Assembly: GCA_905373275.1 (NCBI GenBank)
Contig: CAJPSI010000021.1
Coordinates: 1 to 11,617, forward strand
Source of the DNA: Candidatus Saccharibacteria bacterium UBA1103
GTDB taxonomy: Bacteria; Patescibacteriota; Saccharimonadia; Saccharimonadales; Saccharimonadaceae
Reading direction: 5' to 3'
Length of the DNA: 11,617 bases
Shown: positions 1-4,674 of the stretch, in pieces
Layout: every line of letters begins with the position of its first letter
How positions within the stretch are numbered: the first letter of the stretch is position 1
Notes under the pieces: generated by a model
The model's input: the letters and a program-made list of their open reading frames with translations, nothing else
The model's database searches: none
Told to the model about the DNA's origin: nothing
Program-made: the position numbers and the translations under genes

Positions 1-9
1 TCCCTTACT

Positions 10-109
10 CTTCGTCTCGTCATCATTTCCTTCAGACCCGCCTGGCTGGCTCGTGCACTGCTGAGCTTCAAGCGTGCACAGTCTTCAGGAAATGACGATG
101 TAGATGAAG
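10..109. repeat. Long imperfect inverted repeat (hairpin)
   Basis: Bases 10-37 and 81-109 are reverse-complementary over about 28 positions with a few mismatches and one bulge; the best-matched core is CATTTCCT (24-31) against AGGAAATG (87-94). Inside, GTGCAC at 53-58 can pair with GTGCAC at 74-79, leaving a 15-nt loop. No T-run follows on the plus strand, so this is not a typical intrinsic terminator. It is the first of several hairpin units in the gene-free region 1-953. Confidence 0.6.
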
Positions 110-154
110 GACAAAAGACACCCTTTGTGTGCTAAGGGCTATCTAATACTTTAT

Positions 155-277
155 ATGGGGGGCTGATAGATTCATCACATCAACCTCAGACCTGGCGCCC
201 ATAACGTACCACTGGCGATTGATTACCTGTAGGACATTGATTAGTCTTCGGTTGTCTGTGATGAATCCGCCCCCCAT
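155..277. repeat. Inverted repeat enclosing an inverted copy of repeat family N
   Basis: Two perfectly complementary blocks form the arms: ATGGGGGG (155-162) with CCCCCCAT (270-277), and GATTCATCAC (169-178) with GTGATGAATC (258-267). They are separated by a small asymmetric internal loop (6 nt against 2 nt), giving 18 paired bases around a 79-nt loop. The loop carries the minus-strand copy of repeat family N (184-253). Nothing indicates transposase ends or a coding function. Confidence 0.7.
184..253 (-). repeat. Repeat family N, inverted diverged copy
   Basis: Read on the minus strand, this stretch aligns with the direct copies at 312-383 and 616-687. Shared landmarks in order are CGAAGACT, a TGTC/TATC block, GCCAGTGGT, then CGCCAGG and CTGAGG. 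Small gaps are needed, so it is the most diverged member. It sits in the loop of the inverted repeat 155-277. Confidence 0.55.
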
Positions 278-311
278 GAAAGCTTTCCCGTGGGTAGAGA
301 GCAGCACTCGA

Positions 312-383
312 TGGTTGACGAAGACTGTTGATATGTCAGCAAGCTATCTAGTGCCAGTGGTGACTTATATGTCGCCAAGCCTG
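312..383 (+). repeat. Repeat family N, direct copy 1
   Basis: 72-bp unit that aligns without gaps to 616-687 (offset exactly 304) with about 15 mismatches, roughly 79% identity. Mismatches fall evenly on the three codon positions of the only open frame across it (about five each), and copy 2 has an in-frame stop. This argues against a conserved protein and for a non-coding repeat. Confidence 0.75.
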
Positions 384-484
384 TCCAGCACCCAGCAGAT
401 GCGTAAGTCTATCCAGGTACAATTCAAACTCATATCACACCTTGGTTCTTCTTGTGCAACGCCAGCTCTATGCATCCTGCCGGG

Positions 485-540
485 CTGCTGGGGCCTGAGG
501 AAGCTAGGTGAGCTACTCTGGCCAGAGCATTGATACACAC
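485..540 (+). repeat. Repeat family M, partial copy 1
   Basis: It begins with the 15-mer CTGCTGGGGCCTGAG, which recurs exactly at 789-803, again at an offset of 304. Similarity fades after a CTACTC block. Because the N copies are also 304 bp apart, N plus M appears to be one longer unit that was duplicated in tandem and then diverged. Confidence 0.55.
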
Positions 541-600
541 GTAATTTACCTGGTCTCGTTGCTCCTATAACCTGCGTTTGATGACAAAAGTGTCCTAGGT

Positions 601-710
601 ACGAGTGGTACAGTGTGGTTGACGAAGGCTGTTGATATATCGGTAAGCTAGCAATTGCCAGTGGTACTAGCTACGTCGCCAGGCCTGAGGAGACCACCTG
701 TACTACTCGT
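601..710. repeat. Inverted repeat flanking N copy 2
   Basis: ACGAGTGGTACAG (601-613) is complementary to CTGTACTACTCGT (698-710) at 12 of 13 positions. The 84-nt loop between them contains the whole N copy at 616-687. The architecture mirrors the hairpin at 155-277, in which another N copy sits in a 79-nt loop. The left arm (598-613) also pairs 15/16 with 812-827 in repeat M copy 3, so alternative folds are possible. Confidence 0.6.
616..687 (+). repeat. Repeat family N, direct copy 2
   Basis: Gap-free partner of 312-383 (offset 304). The opening TGGTTGACGAAG and the central TGCCAGTGGT are identical in both copies. It ends at GTCGCCAGGCCTG, where it runs directly into repeat M copy 2. Confidence 0.75.
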
Positions 711-760
711 GTGTCAAAGAGTTATGTGTGGAGGGAAATTACAGTTTACTCTGAGTCGCA
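682..760 (+). repeat. Repeat family M, copy 2
   Basis: About 79 bp, repeated at 796-876 with an offset of 114. Identical blocks include CCTGTACTACTCGT (697-710) and the 17-mer GTGGAGGGAAATTACAG (728-744). Most differences in the 5' part are transitions. The open frame across it shows no codon-position bias in substitutions. Confidence 0.75.
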
Positions 761-795
761 GAACTAACCAACTATCACGCTTTGCGTTCTGCTGG

Positions 796-876
796 GGCCT
801 GAGAAAACCGCCTGTACTACTCGTACCAACTCAAGCTATGCGTGGAGGGAAATTACAGACTTTACTTTGAGTTGCA
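796..876 (+). repeat. Repeat family M, copy 3
   Basis: Second well-preserved M unit; GTGGAGGGAAATTACAG lies at 842-858 and CCTGTACTACTCGT at 811-824. It ends about 78 bp from the 3' end of tsaD. From 877 to 953 I see only AT-rich sequence with no gene and no clear terminator for tsaD. Confidence 0.75.
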
Positions 877-953
877 GGTTAATTAAACGAAGAATGAAAG
901 ACTGAAATATATGAAGGATGCGGATGTAGGCAGCAGTTTTCCGGGCAGTGCAA

Positions 954-2003
954 CTATTTTTTATTCCAGACAGTCCGACTCATCGAAATCGACGGAGTGA
1001 CTTCAAGTTGCCGAGGATCTGTCGGCTTGATCCGTTCAGCCTGGAAGCAACCTAGCCCCGCCACCATCGCCGCATTGTCGGTGCATAGATTGATCGGCGG
1101 AAAGATGATGGGGGAGGAGAGTCGCTCGGCTAGTTGACGACGTAACTCCTGATTGGCTGCTACGCCGCCGGCCACCACTACCGTGCGGGGTGTATAGAAC
1201 TTGGCTGCCTTGACCAACTTATCAACCAGAGTCTGACAAGCGATATTCTGAAAGCTGGCAGCGAAGTCACAGCGAGTCTGCTCATCAAGCAGGGGAGCAA
1301 GCCGGGTTGACGGGTAAGTATGATCAACTCCGACCGTCGTTTGAACCTGGCGCAACACAGCCGTCTTAAGCCCCGAGAAAGAGAAGTCATAATCTCCCTT
1401 GAGGCGTGCCTTGGGGAACTTAAATCTGGTCGGATCGCCCTTGAGTGCCGCCCGAGCGACGGCCGGACCACCGGGGTAATCCAGCCCGATGATCTTAGCT
1501 ACTTTGTCAAACGCTTCACCGACAGCATCGTCAACCGTCTGTCCGATCAGCTCATAGTTACCATGGTCGTGAAACAATACGATCTGTGAGTGACCGCCAC
1601 TGATAATCAGCGCCAACAAAGGAAACTCGGGGGTCTGCTCGGTCAAAAAGCCGGCATAGACATGCGCCTCGACATGGTGAATGGGGTAGTAAGGCTTCTT
1701 CTTCATCAGGGCCAGCATCCGAGCCGTCAGTGAGCCGATCAGCAGCGAGCCGATCAGTCCGGGCATCACGGTATTAGCGATAACATCGACTCGCTCCCAG
1801 CCACCGGCTTCTTTAACCGCCCGATCAATTACCGGAATAACCACTTCTAAGTGAGACCGAGCCGCTACCTCAGGAATAACTCCGCCATAGACTCGATGGA
1901 TATCGATCTGGGAATGAACCACATTGCTGATAATCCGTCGGCCATCCTCAACCACGGCGGCGGCAGTTTCATCACACGAACTCTCTATTCCCAGTACTCT
2001 CAC
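954..2003 (-). CDS. tsaD: tRNA N6-threonylcarbamoyladenosine (t6A37) transferase TsaD
   Basis: TsaD moves the threonylcarbamoyl group from TC-AMP onto A37 of ANN-decoding tRNAs in the cytoplasm, working with TsaB and TsaE (neither is in this window). Visible family marks, in order, are the LGIESSCDET start, the metal-binding HHVEAH (residues 109-114), SGGHSQIV, DDAVGEAFDK, GGPAVARAA, FSFSGLKT, VVAGGVAAN and the C-terminal CTDNAAM with its metal-ligand Asp. I chose the GTG start at 2003: the protein then opens VRVLGIESSCDET, matching the usual MRVLGIETSCDET, and a TAAAAT box (2011-2016) lies 7 nt upstream, the leaderless spacing seen at other genes here. An ATG at 2012 would add three residues but would overlap that box. 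Length is about 349 aa, normal for the family. An oddity is VMPGL where a GPGL turn is usual. Function is very likely; the exact start is less sure. Confidence 0.95.
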   Translation of the reverse strand: MRVLGIESSCDETAAAVVEDGRRIISNVVHSQIDIHRVYGGVIPEVAARSHLEVVIPVIDRAVKEAGGWERVDVIANTVMPGLIGSLLIGSLTARMLALMKKKPYYPIHHVEAHVYAGFLTEQTPEFPLLALIISGGHSQIVLFHDHGNYELIGQTVDDAVGEAFDKVAKIIGLDYPGGPAVARAALKGDPTRFKFPKARLKGDYDFSFSGLKTAVLRQVQTTVGVDHTYPSTRLAPLLDEQTRCDFAASFQNIACQTLVDKLVKAAKFYTPRTVVVAGGVAANQELRRQLAERLSSPIIFPPINLCTDNAAMVAGLGCFQAERIKPTDPRQLEVTPSISMSRTVWNKK

Positions 2004-2010
2004 TGATGGC

Positions 2011-2016
2011 ATTTTA
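2011..2016 (-). promoter_or_regulatory. -10 box of tsaD (leaderless)
   Basis: TAAAAT on the minus strand, 7 nt before the GTG start at 2003. This spacing would place the transcript 5' end at or next to the start codon. I see no convincing -35. Confidence 0.5.
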
Positions 2017-2031
2017 CCACAATCGGGCTGA

Positions 2032-2040
2032 TGCTATAAT
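2032..2040 (+). promoter_or_regulatory. Extended -10 promoter of the Mur ligase gene (leaderless)
   Basis: TGCTATAAT, with TATAAT at 2035-2040 and 7 nt to the ATG at 2048. There is no Shine-Dalgarno sequence and no room for one, so a leaderless mRNA is expected. A weak TTTACC at 2013-2018 could be a -35; it would overlap the tsaD -10 box. Confidence 0.75.
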
Positions 2041-2047
2041 TACCCTC

Positions 2048-3349
2048 ATGAACCAGACGATGAAAAATCTGAAGAACTCCCTCGCTGTACCTTATCATCG
2101 GGTCAGGGGATTCATGGCAGCTAACCATCACGATTATCCGGCCAGCGGTATGACGGTGATTGGCGTGACAGGCACTAACGGTAAGACGTCAACCTGCTTT
2201 ATGATACACAACATATTGCTGGAGGCCGGGCTGAAAGTCGGCTTGATGACCACCATCGGTAATTCGGTCGACGGCAAGTTTGAAGAGTCGCCTGATCATA
2301 TGACTACTTCTGATGCCCGCACCCTTAATAAACGCCTGGCTGAGATGCGTAGTGCCGGAGTGCAGTACCTGGTCATCGAAGTGTCCAGCCACGCTCTGGC
2401 GCAGGGGAGGGTCTTCGGTATACCGTTTGACATCGTAGTGATGACTAATGTCGCCTCGGAGCACCTTGATTACCATCGGACTTTCCAGCGGTATCTCCAG
2501 GCAAAGTGTCGCTTGTTTAAGCTGGCTGCCGCTAATGCCAAGCAGGGCGGGCAAGGCGTCGGGATTATCAACGCTGATGATAAATCAGCCAAAGCTTTCG
2601 CTCAGCTCGTACCTAAGCCGGTCACCTACGGCATCAAGCAGGGCAAGCTGAAAGCCACCCGGATCAAACGTCAAAACAGCGGCTCAAGCTATGAAGTAAA
2701 GGTAGATGGTGAGACATACCACATCAAGATCAATATCCCGGGTGAGTTCTACATCTATAACTCCTTAGCGGCTGTAGCTGCTTGCCATGCGTTAGGAATG
2801 AGCCGTCAGCAAATCGAGAACGGACTGAAGAATCTAGCCGGAGTGGATGGACGGATGAACGTTATCCCCACCGGACTGGGCTTTGATGTGATCATTGACT
2901 TCGCTCATACTCCTGACGCCTATCAGAAGCTCTTGCCGGACGTCAAGACAAATACCAAAGGTAAAGTCATCGTCATCAGCGGGGCGGCCGGTGAGCGGGA
3001 TAAGACGAAGTTTCCAACTATGGGTAAGATCGCCGGCAAGTATAGTGACCTCATCATCCTGACCGAGGAGGATGCTCGAGGTCCGGTGCGTCCTCAGTCA
3101 GAGTTAGTAGCTAAAGGTGCTCGTCAAGCCGGCAAGACCGAGGGGAAGGATCTGCTCTTTATCGACGACCGAGCCGAAGCGATTGAGACGGCTATCATGA
3201 AAGCACGTAAGAACGATGTGGTCTTACTCCTGGGTATGGGTCATGAAAAGGCCATGGCTCGGGCGAACGGCAAGTATATTCCTTGGAATGAACGCCAAGT
3301 AGCCGAACAGGCGATCGCTAAGCGTCGAAAAAAGAAGGGGCGAGCGTGA
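2048..3349 (+). CDS. MurE-like Mur ligase lacking the usual N-terminal domain
   Basis: ATP-dependent amide-bond ligase of the Mur family, 433 aa. MurE itself adds the third amino acid to UDP-MurNAc-L-Ala-D-Glu in cytoplasmic peptidoglycan synthesis. Visible are the P-loop GTNGKT (residues 42-47), MTTSD, EVSSHALAQGRV (111-122), the HLDYH motif (139-143), the probable carbamylated Lys153 in QAKCRLF, a C-terminal domain with GAAGERDKTKF, and the DDRAEAI and GMGHEK blocks. Only 41 residues precede the P-loop, where MurE normally has a UDP-binding domain of about 90-110 residues. The DNPR signature of meso-diaminopimelate enzymes is replaced by EEDARGP, so the amino acid cannot be predicted. The ATG at 2048 is chosen because of the promoter at 2032-2040; an upstream ATG at 2006 lies inside the promoter. 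The last 4 nt overlap the next gene. Family is certain, substrate is not. Confidence 0.9.
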   Translation: MNQTMKNLKNSLAVPYHRVRGFMAANHHDYPASGMTVIGVTGTNGKTSTCFMIHNILLEAGLKVGLMTTIGNSVDGKFEESPDHMTTSDARTLNKRLAEMRSAGVQYLVIEVSSHALAQGRVFGIPFDIVVMTNVASEHLDYHRTFQRYLQAKCRLFKLAAANAKQGGQGVGIINADDKSAKAFAQLVPKPVTYGIKQGKLKATRIKRQNSGSSYEVKVDGETYHIKINIPGEFYIYNSLAAVAACHALGMSRQQIENGLKNLAGVDGRMNVIPTGLGFDVIIDFAHTPDAYQKLLPDVKTNTKGKVIVISGAAGERDKTKFPTMGKIAGKYSDLIILTEEDARGPVRPQSELVAKGARQAGKTEGKDLLFIDDRAEAIETAIMKARKNDVVLLLGMGHEKAMARANGKYIPWNERQVAEQAIAKRRKKKGRA

Positions 3350-4128
3350 AGAAAGTCATCGCCTTTGATATCGACGACACGCTCAATGTAGCTAAGACAC
3401 CCATGACCAGCGAGATGGCGGGGGTGATGGCCGACCTGTTAGACATCTATCCGGTCTGTGTCATATCCGGGCAGAAGCTAAGCCAATTCATGATTCAGAT
3501 CTTGGCACCGATGGGTCTCCTCGCTACCGGTCAGCGGCTACGCAATCTCCACCTGATGGTGGCACAGGGGACGCAATACTACACTTACAGTGGACCTGAC
3601 GGCGGTATGGCGGTGGATATGAATAATTGGCGACAGGTCTATTCCTTTCCCATGTCTGACGCCCAGACCGCTAAGATCACGGCGACCATTACTCAGGCTG
3701 CTCGGGAGCTGGGCTATTGGTGTGAGAATACTGCCGGCGACATCATCGAGAATCGCAGCAGTCAAGTCACCTACAGTGCCCTCGGCCAACAGGCGGCACC
3801 GGAGGTAAAATACCCCTGGGATCCGAATCACCAAAAGCGCCAATCTATCGTTCAGCGAGCCAGACAACTAGCCCCGGAGTTTGAGTACGAGATTGCCGGC
3901 ACGACCAGCATCAATGTATTCCTGCCCGGCATGAATAAGACTTTCGGCATGAGTAAGCTGATGGAGGAACTCAGCGTCGAGCGACAAGACATTCTCTACT
4001 TCGGCGATATGACTCAGCCGGGCGGTAATGATTATCCGGTAGTACAGATGGGGATAGAGACTATCACCGTTAAGAATTGGCAAGAGACAATGATGGCTAT
4101 CAAGGGCATAATCGGTGTGAGCAAGTAG
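3346..4128 (+). CDS. HAD-family (IIB) phosphatase/phosphomannomutase-like protein
   Basis: 260-aa cytoplasmic HAD hydrolase. Motif I is DIDDT (residues 8-12, with Asp8 and Asp10 as nucleophile and acid/base), motif II is SGQK starting at Ser41, a conserved Lys lies in GMNKTFG, and motif IV is FGDMTQPGGNDY. The last motif, together with IIENRSSQVTYSALGQ and a WDPNHQKRQ block, resembles eukaryote-type phosphomannomutase (for example GDKTxPGGNDxE), so the substrate may be a hexose phosphate such as mannose-1/6-phosphate or glucose-phosphate. It starts with GTG at 3346, overlapping the TGA of the Mur ligase (GTGA), with GAAGGGG at 3334-3340 as ribosome binding site; the two are almost surely co-translated. 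Plausible roles are sugar-phosphate isomerisation for glycan precursors or plain phosphatase activity. Fold is sure, reaction is not. Confidence 0.85.
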   Translation: MKKVIAFDIDDTLNVAKTPMTSEMAGVMADLLDIYPVCVISGQKLSQFMIQILAPMGLLATGQRLRNLHLMVAQGTQYYTYSGPDGGMAVDMNNWRQVYSFPMSDAQTAKITATITQAARELGYWCENTAGDIIENRSSQVTYSALGQQAAPEVKYPWDPNHQKRQSIVQRARQLAPEFEYEIAGTTSINVFLPGMNKTFGMSKLMEELSVERQDILYFGDMTQPGGNDYPVVQMGIETITVKNWQETMMAIKGIIGVSK

Positions 4129-4172
4129 TAATGGCGGAAGAGATAGCTACTAACCCCATTAGCTGTATGCCC

Positions 4173-4205
4173 AATAAGCTCTTGGTCGGGGTGACAAGAC
4201 TTGAA
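4173..4205 (-). repeat. Partial duplicate of the tRNA-Pro 3' end (att-like)
   Basis: 33-bp exact copy of 4261-4293. On the minus strand it contains the last 20 nt of tRNA-Pro before CCA, the CCA, and 10 nt of downstream flank; upstream of this the tRNA body is missing. The copies are 88 bp apart. A 12-nt piece of the tRNA body (GTCGCAAGTTCA, 4226-4237) also lies inverted in the spacer. Confidence 0.85.
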
Positions 4206-4237
4206 GGCTTCTTTGCTGGCGCAAAGTCGCAAGTTCA

Positions 4238-4260
4238 GTAATCTTACTGACTTAGTAAAA
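4238..4260. other. Spacer between the tRNA-Pro copies; small hairpin
   Basis: The spacer around 4230-4253 forms a short hairpin: AAGT-CAGTAA (with one bulged T) pairs with TTACTGACTT. Six A residues at 4257-4262 give a T-run just after tRNA-Pro on the minus strand, which may help end its transcript, although the hairpin lies on the far side of the run and is therefore not a standard terminator. Confidence 0.35.
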
Positions 4261-4293
4261 AATAAGCTCTTGGTCGGGGTGACAAGACTTGAA
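4261..4293 (-). repeat. Second copy of the 33-bp direct repeat, inside tRNA-Pro
   Basis: Identical over 33 bp to 4173-4205 and different on both sides. It spans the tRNA-Pro T-loop/acceptor 3' half, the CCA and 10 nt beyond. A tRNA 3' end repeated this way is the usual footprint of tyrosine-recombinase integration, but the copies are too close to enclose an element. Confidence 0.85.
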
Positions 4294-4347
4294 CTTGCGA
4301 CCTCACGGCCCCCAGCCGTGTGCGCTACCAACTGCGCTACACCCCGA
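4271..4347 (-). tRNA. tRNA-Pro (GGG)
   Basis: On the minus strand the acceptor stem TCGGGGT pairs with ACCCCGA. The anticodon arm is CACGG, loop CTGGGGG, CCGTG, giving anticodon GGG. The T-arm is GCAAG, loop TTCAAGT, CTTGT. The 3' CCA is encoded (4271-4273). Its 5' end lies 7 nt after the 3' end of tRNA-Ser(GGA), so the two are probably cut from one transcript. Its 3' end is duplicated at 4173-4205. Confidence 0.95.
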
Positions 4348-4354
4348 TAACTTC

Positions 4355-4446
4355 TGGCGGAGGGATGGGGATTCGAACCCCAGATAAACATCACTGCCTA
4401 TACACGCTTTCCAAGCGTGCTCCTTCAACCACTCGGACACCCCTCC
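4355..4446 (-). tRNA. tRNA-Ser (GGA)
   Basis: Class II tRNA with a long variable arm. The acceptor GGAGGGG (4446-4440) pairs with TCCCTCC. The anticodon arm is CACGC, loop TTGGAAA, GCGTG, so the anticodon is GGA (UCC/UCU codons). The T-arm is CTGGGG, TTCGAAT, CCCCA. G discriminator and CCA are encoded (4355-4358). It is the first gene of a Ser-Pro tRNA operon. Confidence 0.96.
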
Positions 4447-4455
4447 AGCACTTGT

Positions 4456-4464
4456 ATTCTAGCA
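4456..4464 (-). promoter_or_regulatory. Extended -10 promoter of the tRNA-Ser/tRNA-Pro operon
   Basis: TGCTAGAAT on the minus strand, ending 9 nt before the mature tRNA 5' end. The same 9-mer stands before tRNA-Ser(GCU) at 8423-8431. No good -35 is seen; the TG dinucleotide probably compensates. Confidence 0.7.
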
Positions 4465-4662
4465 TATCAGCCTATAATTTAGTGGTCATCTGTAAATAAT
4501 TTACCAAGGCATCTTCTCTCCTTAACGTACGATGGTAGTTACCACATGCGAGATTTTCTCGCACAGCTATGATATCGCACATATACTAATCTTAAATCGA
4601 GTTTGTACTAGTAATCCTTTACGGTACTATAGCCCATATTACACGTAGCTATCTAAACAAGC
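4465..4662. other. Intergenic region with small inverted repeats
   Basis: No gene fits here. It contains the palindrome TGGTA-GT-TACCA (4533-4544) and, 2 nt further on, a 6-bp hairpin TGCGAG/CTCGCA with a 5-nt loop (4547-4563). Either could be an operator or part of a short RNA between the divergent tRNA and glycosyltransferase promoters; there is no direct evidence for either role. Confidence 0.4.
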
Positions 4663-4668
4663 TATAAT
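4663..4668 (+). promoter_or_regulatory. -10 box of the GT39 gene (leaderless)
   Basis: TATAAT preceded by AGC, with 6 nt to the ATG at 4675. No Shine-Dalgarno sequence lies in front of the start codon. Same geometry as at 2048 and 8572. Confidence 0.7.
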
Positions 4669-4674
4669 TACACT

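Noticed and set aside
219..533. Open frame of 104 codons in the repeat region
   Set aside because: It crosses repeat N and M units; substitutions between repeat copies are evenly spread over codon positions, copy 2 has a stop, and no ribosome binding site or promoter precedes it.
655..870. Open frame of 71 codons containing two similar peptide blocks (GLR.PPVLLV)
   Set aside because: The peptide repeat only reflects the 114-bp DNA repeat, whose period happens to be a multiple of three; no codon-position bias and no start signals.
312..876. CRISPR array
   Set aside because: Repeat units are long (70-80 bp), diverged, in both orientations and unevenly spaced; no short identical repeats with regular spacers and no cas genes.
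1320..1589. Plus-strand frame of 89 codons inside tsaD
   Set aside because: Shadow of the well-supported tsaD gene; no start signals.
4173..4347. A genomic island bounded by tRNA-Pro att sites
   Set aside because: Copies are only 88 bp apart and no integrase or cargo gene lies between them; at most a scar.
4032..4394. Minus-strand frame of 120 codons
   Set aside because: It runs across tRNA-Ser and tRNA-Pro and the end of the HAD gene in another frame.
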